Part shown: positions 8,162 to 16,557 of the stretch, one piece after another
Layout of the letters: each line of letters opens with the position of its first letter
Numbering within the stretch: the first letter of the stretch is position 1
Source: Mycobacterium sp. E2733
GTDB lineage: Bacteria > Actinomycetota > Actinomycetes > Mycobacteriales > Mycobacteriaceae
Direction: 5' to 3'
Assembly (NCBI RefSeq): GCF_001667585.1
Contig: NZ_LZJZ01000041.1
Coordinates: 1 to 41,576 of the forward strand
DNA length: 41,576 nucleotides
The notes under the pieces: generated by a model
Databases searched by the model: none
Told to the model about the DNA's origin: nothing
The model's input: only the letters and a program-made list of their open reading frames with translations
Translations under genes and position numbers: made by a program

Positions 8162-8278
8162 GGGGCCGCGCCTGAACGTTACTGGGCGGCACGGCATCCG
8201 CCGGCGCTGAGGTTCCCGGGTGGCCTCGCCCGCGTCGCAGCGGGTCGCCCGGTTCGACGTGCCGGCCGCTCGAAATCG

Positions 8279-9853
8279 CTAGCCAGTGCGCTCGGCGAGC
8301 GCCTGCTTGGCCGCATTGTAGCCGGGAATGAACGTGATGCCGGGTCCGCCGTGGCAGCCGGCGCTGCCCAGGTACAGGCCCTCGATGGGAATCGGCTGAC
8401 CGCGAAAGCCCTTCGGGCCCGGCCGGTTCGGCCCGATCTGGTTCGGGTTGAGCAGTCCGTGGCAGTAGTCGCCGCCGGGGGCGCCGAACATCACGCCCAT
8501 GTGCTTGGGCGTGAAGGTGGTGTGCCGGATGATGCTGCGCTCGAAGTTGGGCGCCAGCCGGGTGATCTTGTCGATCACCCGTTGACCCATTTCGACCTTC
8601 GCGTCGCCATAGTCGGCGCCGCCCTCGATCGGGAACCACAACGCGAACGCCGACGCGGCGTGTTTGCCGGCGGGCGCCAGGTCCGGGTCGTTCTGCGTGG
8701 GTATCTGCAAAACCACCGTCGGGTCGGCCGGGACGATGCCGCGGCGGCAATCCTCCCACTGCTGCTGCACTTCTTCCGGCGTGCAGAACAGGCCTATCGA
8801 CGCCTGCATGGCCGGGTCGTTGAGCGCCTCATAGGGCGCGGCGAATTCGGGCGCCTCGTCCAGCGCGAAGTGCATCTGCAGGTAACTGCCGCGGTGGTCG
8901 GTGCGGGCATATCGCTCGCGGATGTCGCCGGGCAGCAGGGCCGGGTCGATCAGATCGTTGAGGGTGACGTCGGGCGCGATGCCGGAGACGACGATCGGGG
9001 CGGTCAACTCCTCGCCGCCCTCGGTGCGCACCCCTCTCACCCGCCCTCCGGACCGGGAATGGTCGACCAGGATCTCGGTCACCTTGCTCCGCAGCCGGAC
9101 CTCGCCACCGTGGCTCTCCAGCAGTTCACCGAGGTGGGCGGTCAGCGCCCCGATGCCGCCGCGGAGCTTCTTCATCTGCATGGTGTCGCCGTCGGGGACG
9201 CCCAACCCGAACGCCAGCGCGGCCGCGCTGCCCGGCGTGGCGGGCCCGCGATAGAGGGTGTTGACGGCCAGCACGGTCATCGAACCGCGCAGCGCGCCGT
9301 GCTTCTCGCGATCCGGAAGGTAGCGGTCCAACACGTCGGTGACCGAACCGAACAGCATGTCGTCGATGGCCGACCGTTCGAATTCGTTTGTCGCGCAGGC
9401 ATACATCTCGTCATAGGTCTTGGGCTCCGTTCCGGCTTCGAACCGGCCCAGCGCCCGGGTGGGCGCCTGGCTCCAGGCCATCAGCCCCGCCATCCCGTTG
9501 ACGGCGTCCGCCCCGTGCACCTCGTTGAGGTGGGTGAACAACTTGATTGGGTCGCTGTATTGGATCAGCGGGTCGTCCCCGACGCCGCGCACCGCCACCG
9601 ACATCACGTCCAGGTCGATCGTCGGCAGCGTGTCCAGCCCGAGTTCCTCGACGACCACCATCGAAGTCGGAAATTGGACCGAGCCGGCGATCTCGAACCG
9701 GTACCCGTCGAAAAGCTCCACCGTGGAAGCCATCCCACCGGCGTACAGCTTGGAATCCAGGCACACCGTCCGCAGGCCCGCCTTCTGCAGCAGCACCGCC
9801 GCGGCCAGACCGTTGTGCCCGGCACCGATAACTATCGCGTCATATTCAGTCAT
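8279..9853 (-). CDS. FAD-dependent phytoene-dehydrogenase-like oxidoreductase (Rv3829c-like)
   Basis: This 524-residue protein has the dinucleotide motif IGAGHNGLAAA (GAGHNG at 10-15), an early acidic end of the second strand (CLDSKLYAGGMAS), and a C-terminal FAD motif region (GLYLGSAGCHGGPGI). It belongs to the CrtI/all-trans-retinol saturase-like NAD(P)/FAD oxidoreductases. No carotenoid genes are nearby, so another hydrophobic substrate is possible. The ATG at 9853 is chosen over the GTG at 9883 because GGAGG lies 7-8 bases upstream. The promoter region carries a TetR-type operator (9894-9913) matching the one in front of the adjacent TetR gene, so it is probably repressed by that regulator. 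Confidence 0.8.
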   Translation of the reverse strand: MTEYDAIVIGAGHNGLAAAVLLQKAGLRTVCLDSKLYAGGMASTVELFDGYRFEIAGSVQFPTSMVVVEELGLDTLPTIDLDVMSVAVRGVGDDPLIQYSDPIKLFTHLNEVHGADAVNGMAGLMAWSQAPTRALGRFEAGTEPKTYDEMYACATNEFERSAIDDMLFGSVTDVLDRYLPDREKHGALRGSMTVLAVNTLYRGPATPGSAAALAFGLGVPDGDTMQMKKLRGGIGALTAHLGELLESHGGEVRLRSKVTEILVDHSRSGGRVRGVRTEGGEELTAPIVVSGIAPDVTLNDLIDPALLPGDIRERYARTDHRGSYLQMHFALDEAPEFAAPYEALNDPAMQASIGLFCTPEEVQQQWEDCRRGIVPADPTVVLQIPTQNDPDLAPAGKHAASAFALWFPIEGGADYGDAKVEMGQRVIDKITRLAPNFERSIIRHTTFTPKHMGVMFGAPGGDYCHGLLNPNQIGPNRPGPKGFRGQPIPIEGLYLGSAGCHGGPGITFIPGYNAAKQALAERTG

Positions 9854-9893
9854 GTCCTGCCCTCCAGCAATGGAGGCTGGCACGGACCCAATG

Positions 9894-9913
9894 TTTTGTC
9901 AATTATGACGAAA
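9894..9913. promoter_or_regulatory. TetR operator copy 1, upstream of the FAD oxidoreductase
   Basis: TTTTGTCA-ATTA-TGACGAAA is an 8-4-8 inverted repeat with one mismatch. It has the same arm sequence and spacer length as the site at 10560-10579. It lies between the stop of the TetR gene and the start of the oxidoreductase, in the right place to control the latter. Confidence 0.65.
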
Positions 9914-9915
9914 CT

Positions 9916-10536
9916 TCAGCTCGCCTCGGTGACCCAGTCGTCGGTGATGCCCGCCCGCAGCGATTCCAGCGCAGCGTGGCACATCCGCGCCAACTCGCCC
10001 AGCGACCGCTCGTCGCCCAGCATCCAGAACTCCATCGCGCCGAAAACTCCCGCCGCGATGCAGCGCGCGATCACCGCCGCGCGCAACCGCCCATCCAGCG
10101 TCCCGCTCGCCGTGCAGCTACGCCGGTGCAGCTGCGCCTGGATGACACTCGCGAAGTCGGCCTCGACTTCCCGCATGTGCCGCACGATGCGGCCGGGGTC
10201 GAGCTCGCCGCCGCGCAGGGCGGCTATCTTGGTCACGGCCTCAACGTCATACGGGAACGAGAAGATCGCCGATTGCACCGAGTCGATGATCGGCTCATCG
10301 GCGGCCCGGGCGTCCAATGCGGCACGAAACCAGTTGAGTCCGGTGTAGTCGGCAAACAACAGGTCGTGTTTCGACTTGAAGTGGCGATAGAAGGTCCGAA
10401 GCGAGACGCCGGCGTCCGCGGCGATCTGGTCGGCAGAGGTCTCCTCGACGCCCTGGGCGAGGAATCGCACCAGGGCGGCCTGGATCAGCGCCTCCCGGGT
10501 GCGCTCGCTGCGCACCGTCTGCGCCGGCCTGACCAT
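9916..10536 (-). CDS. TetR-family transcriptional regulator (Rv3830c-like)
   Basis: The 206-residue product has an N-terminal TetR helix-turn-helix (ALIQAALVRFLAQGVEETSADQIAADAGVSLRTFYRHFKSKHDLL, here about residues 15-59; the recognition part is VSLRTFYRHF). The C-terminal ligand domain is generic. The start ATG at 10536 is supported by TACCGT (minus strand, 10543-10548) 6 bases upstream, a leaderless arrangement; the open frame extends to 10650 but without support. The perfect operator copy at 10560-10579 overlaps the expected -35 region, implying autorepression, and a second copy precedes the oxidoreductase gene downstream. The inducing ligand is unknown. Confidence 0.85.
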   Translation of the reverse strand: MVRPAQTVRSERTREALIQAALVRFLAQGVEETSADQIAADAGVSLRTFYRHFKSKHDLLFADYTGLNWFRAALDARAADEPIIDSVQSAIFSFPYDVEAVTKIAALRGGELDPGRIVRHMREVEADFASVIQAQLHRRSCTASGTLDGRLRAAVIARCIAAGVFGAMEFWMLGDERSLGELARMCHAALESLRAGITDDWVTEAS

Positions 10537-10559
10537 GCAAGTACGGTACCCCAGCCATC

Positions 10560-10579
10560 TTTTGTCAGTATTGACAAAA
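10560..10579. promoter_or_regulatory. TetR operator copy 2, between tetR and the divergent DUF2834 gene
   Basis: TTTTGTCA-GTAT-TGACAAAA is a perfect 8-4-8 inverted repeat. It overlaps the likely -35 region of the tetR promoter (its -10 is at 10543-10548) and lies 28 bases before the start of the divergent membrane-protein gene, so one bound dimer could control both. Confidence 0.7.
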
Positions 10580-10606
10580 CTTCGGGTCCGGGGTGAGACT
10601 GCGGCC

Positions 10607-11092
10607 ATGGTCTCGCTTCTTGTGCATGCAGTTCTCGGGCTCGGTGTCATCGGCTGGATCGTCGCCTCGAACCCGAAGGTCTTCGCCCGGCCGGCCGGCG
10701 GGCCGCTGCTCTCCCCGCTGGAATGCGTGTATTACGTCGTCGGCATCGCTTCGGTCGCCCTCGGCTGGTATTTCAACGTCACCTTCGTCCAGCAGTACTC
10801 GCACGGCTCCACCAACCCGGTGTGGGGCGAGCACGGGAGCTGGGCCGAATACATCAGGCTGATGTTCACCAATCCGGCCGCCGACTCCGCCAGCCAGGAC
10901 TACACGATCGCGAATGTGATTCTGTTGCCGCTGTTTACGATCGTGGACGGTTACCGCCGTGGGTTGCGGCACCCGTGGCTGTACTTCGTGTCCAGCCTGT
11001 TCACCAGCTTCGCCTTCGCGTTCGCGTTCTACTTCGCCACCATGGAGCGGCAGCGCCGCCACGAACAGGCGCGCGAGACGGTGGACGCCTAG
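10607..11092 (+). CDS. DUF2834-type integral membrane protein (Rv3831-like)
   Basis: The 161-residue protein begins MVSLLVHAVLGLGVIGW and has four hydrophobic segments: about 5-20, 36-53, a central one near 97-110 (VILLPLFTIVDGYRR) and 122-142. This resembles DUF2834 membrane proteins of unknown function. The ATG at 10607 is used because the frame extending to 10499 would run through the operator and the divergent promoter. Its stop (TAG) overlaps the stop of the convergent methyltransferase in the shared CTAG at 11089-11092. Proximity to the palindrome suggests control by the TetR protein. Confidence 0.7.
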   Translation: MVSLLVHAVLGLGVIGWIVASNPKVFARPAGGPLLSPLECVYYVVGIASVALGWYFNVTFVQQYSHGSTNPVWGEHGSWAEYIRLMFTNPAADSASQDYTIANVILLPLFTIVDGYRRGLRHPWLYFVSSLFTSFAFAFAFYFATMERQRRHEQARETVDA

Positions 11093-11661
11093 GCAACCGG
11101 TTTGGTAGCCCGCCACTTCTGCCGACCGCCGCTGACGTCGGTGCGGACGTCGGTGAACCCCGCGGCGATCAGCCGCCCCGGGAGATCGTCAGGCGGGATC
11201 GGGTTGTAGGTGTCGGCGACGTGCAGCAGCCGGAACGCCCACGACGGAACACCGTCGCTGCCCGCGAAAACCCCGCCGGGCTGCAGCACCCGGAACGCCT
11301 CGGCGAATAGCCGGTCCTGCAACTCGGCGCTGGGGACGTGGTGCAGCATCGTGAAGCACACCACCGAGGTGAAGTGGTCTGCGGGCAGCCCGGTGTCGGC
11401 GCCGTCGCCGTGGATGACCCGGGCTCGTTCGCCATAGCGACGCTGCAAGCGTTCGGCCATCGCGGCGTCGACTTCGACCGCGGTGAGCGAGGCGGTGTGG
11501 TCGACCAGCGCCCTAAGCGTGGCCCCGTAGCCGGGGCCGATTTCCAGGGTTCGGGCGCCCAAGTCGACGCCGTCCAACGACCACGGCAGCAGCTGCTCGG
11601 CCACCGCCTTCTCCCAGCCCGCCGAACTGCACCGGCGCCGGTGCAGAAGATTCATCGCCAT
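11089..11661 (-). CDS. Class I SAM-dependent methyltransferase (Rv3832c-like)
   Basis: The product has 190 residues. SAM motif I is LEIGPGYGATL, followed by the acidic VEVD (motif post I), HGDGADTGLP and FTMLHHVPS (motifs II/III). This is a Methyltransf_11/25-type Rossmann enzyme. The acceptor cannot be deduced; the N-terminal LLHRRRCSSAGW is conserved in small-molecule methyltransferases of this group in mycobacteria. The ATG at 11661 is preferred because TAGCGT (minus strand, 11669-11674) is 7 bases upstream, again leaderless. It diverges from the AraC gene with 55 bases between starts. Confidence 0.75.
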   Translation of the reverse strand: MAMNLLHRRRCSSAGWEKAVAEQLLPWSLDGVDLGARTLEIGPGYGATLRALVDHTASLTAVEVDAAMAERLQRRYGERARVIHGDGADTGLPADHFTSVVCFTMLHHVPSAELQDRLFAEAFRVLQPGGVFAGSDGVPSWAFRLLHVADTYNPIPPDDLPGRLIAAGFTDVRTDVSGGRQKWRATKPVA

Positions 11662-11716
11662 GACATACACGCTAAGCGGGCGTGACCGCTACGGGCTTCC
11701 GATAATCTGCCGTGTT

Positions 11717-12466
11717 ATGTCGGAAATCAGCCATCGCGGGTTGGTGACGTCGTCGCAGGTGCTGCCGCCGGGAGCGCGGATCGAGCGGCATCGGCATCCC
11801 TTGCATCAGATCGTCTATCCCTCGTCGGGCGCCGTCTCGGTCACCACCCCCGCGGGCACCTGGATCACGCCGGCGAACCGCGCGATTTGGATACCGGCGG
11901 GCTGCTGGCACGAGCATGAGTTCCACGGCCACACACAGTTTCACGGCGTCGCACTGGACCCGGACCGCTACCGTCGCGGCCCGGAGGCGCCGGCAGTGCT
12001 GGCGGTCAACCCGTTGATGCGCGAGCTCATCATCGCGTGTTCGCAGACCGACGAGACGGAGACCGACGAGCACCACCGGATGCTGGCCGTGCTGCACGAC
12101 CAGTTGCAGAAAACCAGCGTTGCCGAGCCACTGTGGATTCCCACCCCGGCCGACGGCCGGCTGCGGGCGGCGTGCGCTCTGATTGCGGACAACCTGCGAG
12201 AGCCGTTGACGTTGCGGCAGATCGGCCACCGGATCGGTACCGGCGAACGCACCCTGAGCCGCCTGTTTCGCGACGAGCTGGCGATGACCTTTCCGCAATG
12301 GCGCACCCAGCTCCGGCTGCAGCGCGCCCTCGTACGGCTCGCCGAGCGCCGGGACGTCACGTCGGTGTCGTCGGAATGCGGTTGGGCCACACCAAGTGCC
12401 TTCATCGACACCTACCGGCGGGCCTTCGGACACACCCCGGGCCGGCTGGCCGCGCGGGTGCTCTAG
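11717..12466 (+). CDS. AraC-family regulator with N-terminal cupin (Rv3833-like)
   Basis: The 249-residue product has a cupin sensing domain first (HRHPLHQIVYPSSG, WHEHEFHGHTQFHGVAL) and then the two helix-turn-helix units of AraC/XylS proteins, including LTLRQIGHRIGTGERTLSRLF and VSSECGWATPSAFIDTYRRAFGHTPG. The ATG at 11717 is preceded by TAATCT (11703-11708) at 8 bases and no Shine-Dalgarno sequence. Divergent arrangement with the methyltransferase suggests that gene as one target; the inducer is unknown. Its last codons lie in a 14-bp direct repeat shared with the end of serS. Confidence 0.85.
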   Translation: MSEISHRGLVTSSQVLPPGARIERHRHPLHQIVYPSSGAVSVTTPAGTWITPANRAIWIPAGCWHEHEFHGHTQFHGVALDPDRYRRGPEAPAVLAVNPLMRELIIACSQTDETETDEHHRMLAVLHDQLQKTSVAEPLWIPTPADGRLRAACALIADNLREPLTLRQIGHRIGTGERTLSRLFRDELAMTFPQWRTQLRLQRALVRLAERRDVTSVSSECGWATPSAFIDTYRRAFGHTPGRLAARVL

Positions 12467-12530
12467 TTGATGGTGGTGACCCGCGGCGCCCGGCTACACC
12501 GCGCTTGCGATCGCCACTAGTTGATGGTGG
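12463..12530. repeat. 14-bp direct repeat spanning two convergent stop codons
   Basis: CTAGTTGATGGTGG occurs at 12463-12476 and again, identically, at 12517-12530. The second copy is the end of serS (reverse complement encodes TIN-stop); the first supplies the TAG of the AraC gene. Spacing is 54 bases. Confidence 0.7.
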
Positions 12531-13779
12531 GCTCGAGCACCTCGGTGCCGACGAACGGCACCAGCGCGTCGGGCACGCGCACGCTGCCGTCGGGCTGCTG
12601 ATGGTTTTCCAGGATCGCCACCAGCCACCGAGTGGTGCCCAGCGTGCCGTTGAGGGTGGCCGCGGTCTGCGGCTTGCCGTTGTCGTCGCGGTAGCGAGTG
12701 GCCAGCCTGCGCGCCTGGAAGGTGGTGCAGTTCGACGTCGACGTCAACTCACGGTAGGCGCCCTGCGTGGGAACCCATGCCTCGCAGTCGAATTTACGGG
12801 CGGCCGACGACCCGAGATCTCCCGCCGCGACGTCGATCACCCGATACGGCACCCCGATGTGGGCCAGCATCTCGCGTTGCCAGCCCAAAAGCCGTTCGTG
12901 TTCGGCCTCGGCGTCGGCGGGCGTGCAGTAGACGAACCCTTCGACCTTGTCGAACTGATGCACCCGGATGATCCCGCGGGTGTCCTTGCCGTAGCTGCCG
13001 GCCTCCCGCCGGAAGCACGACGACCAGCCCGCGTAGCGCAGGGGGCCGCCGGACAGGTCCAGGATCTCGTCCGCGTGGTAGCCGGCCAGCGGCACCTCGG
13101 AGGTGCCGACCAGGTAGAGGTCGTCGGCCTCGACCCGGTAGACCTCGTCGGCGTGGGCCCCCAGGAACCCGGTGCCGGCCATCACCTCGGGACGCACCAA
13201 CACCGGCGGGATCATGGGGATGAACCCGTTGTCGACGGCCAGCCGCAGCGCCAGCTGCAGCAGCCCCAGTTGCAGCAGCGCGCCCCGACCGGTCAGAAAG
13301 TAGAAGCGCGAACCGGACACCTTGGCGCCGCGCTGCATGTCGATCAGCCCCAGCGACTCGCCGAGTTCCAGGTGGTCCTTCGGGCTTTGCAGCTGAGCGG
13401 GTTCGCCCACCACATCCAGGACGCGGTAGTCGTCCTCGCCGCCGGCGGGCACCCCGTCGATGACGACGTTGGAGATCGCCATGTGTGCGGCGGCGAACGC
13501 CGCCTCCGCTTCGGCCTGCGCGGTCTCGGCGGCCTTCACCTGCTCGGCCAACTCCTTGGCGCGCGCGAGTTTGGCCGGGCGCTCCTCCGGTGACGCGGCG
13601 CCGACGCTCTTGCTGGCCGACTTCTGTTCCGCGCGCAGGGTATCGGCCGACGAGATCGCGGCCCGGCGGGCGGCATCGGCCGCCAGCAGCGTGTCGACCA
13701 AGGTGGGATCCTCGCCCCGGCTCGTCTGTGACCGGCGTACGACGTCGGGGTTTTCGCGGAGCAGCTTGAGGTCGATCAC
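12517..13779 (-). CDS. serS: Seryl-tRNA synthetase
   Basis: The 420-residue length matches bacterial SerRS. The N-terminal coiled-coil arm (about residues 30-95, rich in Ala/Glu/Lys) contacts the long variable arm of tRNA-Ser. The class II core follows with motif 2 around [25 protein letters not shown] (split here as FRREAGS and IRVHQF) and motif 3 [17 protein letters not shown], the actinobacterial form. It charges tRNA-Ser in the cytosol. The GTG start at 13777-13779 has TAACCT (minus strand, 13787-13792) 7 bases upstream and no Shine-Dalgarno sequence. The gene converges on the AraC gene and diverges from the septum-formation-domain gene. Confidence 0.97.
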   Translation of the reverse strand: MIDLKLLRENPDVVRRSQTSRGEDPTLVDTLLAADAARRAAISSADTLRAEQKSASKSVGAASPEERPAKLARAKELAEQVKAAETAQAEAEAAFAAAHMAISNVVIDGVPAGGEDDYRVLDVVGEPAQLQSPKDHLELGESLGLIDMQRGAKVSGSRFYFLTGRGALLQLGLLQLALRLAVDNGFIPMIPPVLVRPEVMAGTGFLGAHADEVYRVEADDLYLVGTSEVPLAGYHADEILDLSGGPLRYAGWSSCFRREAGSYGKDTRGIIRVHQFDKVEGFVYCTPADAEAEHERLLGWQREMLAHIGVPYRVIDVAAGDLGSSAARKFDCEAWVPTQGAYRELTSTSNCTTFQARRLATRYRDDNGKPQTAATLNGTLGTTRWLVAILENHQQPDGSVRVPDALVPFVGTEVLEPTIN

Positions 13780-13786
13780 GGCCCTG

Positions 13787-13792
13787 AGGTTA
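13787..13792 (-). promoter_or_regulatory. Candidate -10 element of serS (leaderless)
   Basis: TAACCT on the minus strand fits TANNNT and stands 7 bases from the serS GTG, predicting a transcript that begins at the start codon. Confidence 0.45.
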
Positions 13793-13890
13793 TTTCACCG
13801 GCTCCGCCCAGCGCGCGGTGCATCCCCGCCATCGGGTCCCAGGACGCACATCAGTAACTTTTGTCACACTCCACAGTCGCGCCTGTCAGA

Positions 13891-15255
13891 ATGGAGCCGA
13901 TGTCGCAAGCGCCCGAGACGGAAGCCCCCGTGGTTGACGCCCCCACCGCCGAGCCGGACCAGCCGCACGCCGGCTTCCGGTGGCCGCGCAGTCTGCAGGC
14001 CCAGGCGACCCGGCGCGCGCTGCTGCTGACCGCGCTGGGTGGCCTGTTGATCGCCGGGTTGGTCACCGCGCTGCCGGTGGGGAGCACCGGGGCCGGGCGC
14101 TTGTCCGGCTATCTCGACCGCAACCCGGTGCCCACCACCGGAACCAAGAGCGACGCCGCCTTCAACAAGGCCGCCAGCGGTGACTGCCTGACCTGGCCGG
14201 ACGCCACCCCGGAGTCGGCGAAGATCGTCAACTGCGCCGACGACCACAAGTTCGAAGTCGCCGAATCGGTTGACATGCGGACGTTCCCGGGCGCCGAGTA
14301 CGGCCCCAACGCCGCCCCGCCCTCGCCCGCTCGCATCCAGCAGATCACCCAGGAGCAGTGCGAGTCCGCCGTGCGGAACTACCTGGGTCCCAAGTTCGAT
14401 CCCAACAGCAAGTTCACCGTCAGCCTCCTGTGGCCCGGTGACCGGGCCTGGCGTCAGTCCGGCGAGCGCCGCATGCTGTGCGGGTTGCAGCTGCCCGGCC
14501 CCAACAACCAGCAACAGGCATTCAAGGGCAAGGTCGCCGACGTCGACCAGTCCAAGGTCTGGCCGACCGGCACCTGCCTGGGTATCGACTCGACCACCAA
14601 CCAGCCGATCGATGCGCCGGTCGAGTGTGCGGCACCGCACGCGATGGAGGTGACCGGGACGGTCAACCTGGCCGAGAAGTTCCCCGGCGCGCTGCCCGCC
14701 GAGCCCGACCAGGACGGGTACATCAAGGACCTGTGCACCAAGATGACGGACGCGTACCTGGCGCCGGTCAAGCTGCGCACCACCACCCTGACGTTGATCT
14801 ACCCGACCGTCCCGCTGGCCAGCTGGACGGCCGGCAGCCGCGAGGTTGCCTGCAGCATCGGCGCGACGCTGGGCAACGGCGGCTGGGCCACCCTGGTCAA
14901 CAGCGCAAAGGGCCAGCTGCTCATCAACGGTCAGCCCCCGGTGCCGCCGCCTGACATTCCCGAAGAGCGGCTCACCATGCCGCCGATACCGCTCCAGGTA
15001 CCGGCCCAGGCTCCGCAGAGCCAGGCCAGCGCTCCCCCGGAGATCCCGCCGAACAATCAACACCTCCCGGGTCAGCAGCCGGCGGTAGCGCCCCCGGCGC
15101 CCGCGTCGGACAGCCCGGCTCCCCAGGCGCCGCCGCCTCCACCCCCAGCGGACGCCGGCGCACCGCCGCAGGCCCCGCCCCCCGCGGACGGCGGGGCGCC
15201 ACCGCCGGCCAACCCGGCGCCGGAGGCACCGCCCGCACCGCCAGCAGGGGGGTAG
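13891..15255 (+). CDS. Membrane-anchored septum-formation-domain protein with Pro-rich tail (Rv3835-like)
   Basis: The 454-residue protein has a short cytoplasmic N-terminus, one transmembrane helix at about 43-61, and an external part with two similar Cys-containing modules. The first is GDCLTWPD...VNCADDHKFEV and the second GTCLGIDS...VECAAPHAMEV, the Septum_form-type repeat; each ends in a C-x4-5-H pattern. From about residue 355 the chain becomes Pro/Ala/Gly-rich (PPPPPPADAG), a likely wall-spanning tail. The family name comes from an Actinoplanes-type septum protein; function in mycobacteria is not settled. Start: ATG at 13891 or 13900; the TTG at 13861 is unlikely. A zincin gene follows 4 bases downstream. 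Confidence 0.75.
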   Translation: MEPMSQAPETEAPVVDAPTAEPDQPHAGFRWPRSLQAQATRRALLLTALGGLLIAGLVTALPVGSTGAGRLSGYLDRNPVPTTGTKSDAAFNKAASGDCLTWPDATPESAKIVNCADDHKFEVAESVDMRTFPGAEYGPNAAPPSPARIQQITQEQCESAVRNYLGPKFDPNSKFTVSLLWPGDRAWRQSGERRMLCGLQLPGPNNQQQAFKGKVADVDQSKVWPTGTCLGIDSTTNQPIDAPVECAAPHAMEVTGTVNLAEKFPGALPAEPDQDGYIKDLCTKMTDAYLAPVKLRTTTLTLIYPTVPLASWTAGSREVACSIGATLGNGGWATLVNSAKGQLLINGQPPVPPPDIPEERLTMPPIPLQVPAQAPQSQASAPPEIPPNNQHLPGQQPAVAPPAPASDSPAPQAPPPPPPADAGAPPQAPPPADGGAPPPANPAPEAPPAPPAGG

Positions 15256-15259
15256 CCCC

Positions 15260-15610
15260 TTGCCCGCGCGGATGGATCCGCAGCGGTTCGACGAACTGGT
15301 CTCCGACGCGCTCGACCTGATCCCGCCCCAGCTGGCGGCGGCGATGGACAACGTCGTCGTGCTGGTCGCCGACCGCCACCCCGAGGACGGCGAACTGCTC
15401 GGCCTGTACGAAGGAGTCGCGCTGACCGAGCGCGACTCCGACTACGCCGGATCCCTGCCCGACGCCATCACCATTTACCGCGAGGCTCTGCTGGACGTCT
15501 GCGATTCCGACGACGACGTCGTCGAGGAGGTGGCGATCACGGTGATCCACGAGATCGCCCACCACTTCGGCATCGACGACGACCGGCTGGAAGAACTGGG
15601 CTGGGCCTGA
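15260..15610 (+). CDS. Zincin-like metallopeptidase family protein (Rv3836-like)
   Basis: The 116-residue product carries the gluzincin-like motif HEIAHHFGIDDDRLEELG (HEIAH at 97-101) near its C-terminus, typical of the DUF1025/zinicin-like family of small cytosolic putative metallopeptidases. No signal peptide is present. A GGGGGG run at 15247-15252 gives a good spacing to the TTG at 15260; the ATG at 15272 (MDPQRFDELV) is an alternative. It lies 4 bases after the septum-formation-domain gene and is probably its operon partner. The catalytic activity of this family is not established. Confidence 0.8.
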   Translation: MPARMDPQRFDELVSDALDLIPPQLAAAMDNVVVLVADRHPEDGELLGLYEGVALTERDSDYAGSLPDAITIYREALLDVCDSDDDVVEEVAITVIHEIAHHFGIDDDRLEELGWA

Positions 15611-15671
15611 CGACACGGTTCTATGGGCGCGGCATCCCGGATTTGTCCGCCGCCGGTGCTATGAACGGGTT

Positions 15672-15863
15672 ATGAGTGCTGACTGCCGCGACTGCCGGGC
15701 AGGCTTAGATCACTGTCACGGCACCATCATTCGCCACTCCCTGCGCCGCTCGGAGTGCACGGAGCCGGATTGCTTCAGCCCCGAGCTGCTGCCGCACGCC
15801 TTCGTGATCGACTGTGACGCCGTCGGCTGCGAGTGCTTCGAATCCGTCGCGCTGGCCGTTTGA
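15672..15863 (+). CDS. Small cysteine-rich protein, probable metal-binding
   Basis: The 63-residue product begins MSADCRDCRAGLDHCHG and has eight Cys (5, 8, 15, 29, 34, 48, 53, 55) plus several His, in CxxC, CxH, CxxxxC and CxC arrangements that suggest one or two structural zinc sites. There is no signal peptide and no known catalytic motif. It sits alone between the zincin gene and the convergent phosphoglycerate-mutase-like gene, with 7 bases between stops. Codon usage looks like that of its neighbours, and the regular Cys/His pattern argues that the frame is real. I do not recognise a named family; similar small proteins are generally annotated as hypothetical in actinobacteria. Confidence 0.65.
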   Translation: MSADCRDCRAGLDHCHGTIIRHSLRRSECTEPDCFSPELLPHAFVIDCDAVGCECFESVALAV

Positions 15864-15870
15864 CCGACCT

Positions 15871-16557
15871 TCAGCCCATCGGGTCGGTGCTGGAGTGCAC
15901 CGCGTCCTCGACGGGACTGGCCTCGGCCTCGGGGTAGAACGGCGGCGTCAGAGTCCCCCACCGCACGCAGCTCCACCGACCGTCGGTGATCGGGGCCAGC
16001 ACCACCGATTCGGCGTTGTCGAGGTGGTGGTCCAACGCGAAGCTGGCGTCCACGCCGGCCAGCACGGCGGCGGCCAGCCGGATGGCCGCGCCATGGCTCA
16101 CGACGACGATGTCGCCGGTCCAGTCGTGGTCGTCGAGGTAGCGCAGCCGCAGCTCGGTGAGCACCGGCACGTAGCGGTCCAACACGTCGTTGCCGGTTTC
16201 CCCGCCGGGAAGCTGGATGTCGAGATCGCCATGATGCCATCGCTCGTAGATCGCGTTGAATTCCGCGACCGCATCGTCGTCGCTGCGGTTTTCCAGCCCA
16301 CCGACCTGCACCTCGTGAACGCCGGGCACCTCGAACGGGGCCATCTCGAGTTCGCCGCCGATGACCCCCGCCGTCTGCGACGCGCGGATCGCCACCGAGT
16401 GGGCCAGCAGCGCCGGCCGCGCCGCACCGCGGGCGAAGGCGCGGGCCTGGTCGCGGCCCAGCGGTGTCAGCTCCGCCCCGGGCGGCCGGGTGTCCAGCCT
16501 GCGCTCGACGTTGCTGTATGACTGGCCATGTCGCAATAGCACCAGCCGCCCGGTCAT
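15871..16557 (-). CDS. Histidine-phosphatase superfamily protein, phosphoglycerate-mutase-like (Rv3837c-like)
   Basis: The 228-residue protein has LLRHGQS (catalytic H10 in RHG), ELTPLGRDQARAFA, and the second His block VVVSHGAAIRL. This is the branch of the histidine phosphatases that usually act as broad phosphatases rather than true mutases. The ATG at 16557 overlaps the pheA stop as ATGA, so the two are translationally coupled. The open frame continues upstream to 17136 only because it shadows pheA in another frame. Coupling to pheA suggests a metabolic role, but the substrate is unknown. Confidence 0.85.
   Translation of the reverse strand: MTGRLVLLRHGQSYSNVERRLDTRPPGAELTPLGRDQARAFARGAARPALLAHSVAIRASQTAGVIGGELEMAPFEVPGVHEVQVGGLENRSDDDAVAEFNAIYERWHHGDLDIQLPGGETGNDVLDRYVPVLTELRLRYLDDHDWTGDIVVVSHGAAIRLAAAVLAGVDASFALDHHLDNAESVVLAPITDGRWSCVRWGTLTPPFYPEAEASPVEDAVHSSTDPMG

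Noticed and set aside
8229..8244. Hairpin between the Sap-like gene and the FAD oxidoreductase
   Set aside because: Only 5-bp arms (CCCGC/GCGGG) with no U tract, common by chance at this GC content.
8351..10348. 665-residue plus-strand open frame
   Set aside because: It is antisense to the FAD oxidoreductase and TetR genes, has the Arg/Gly/His/Val-rich composition of a high-GC shadow frame, and shows no motif.
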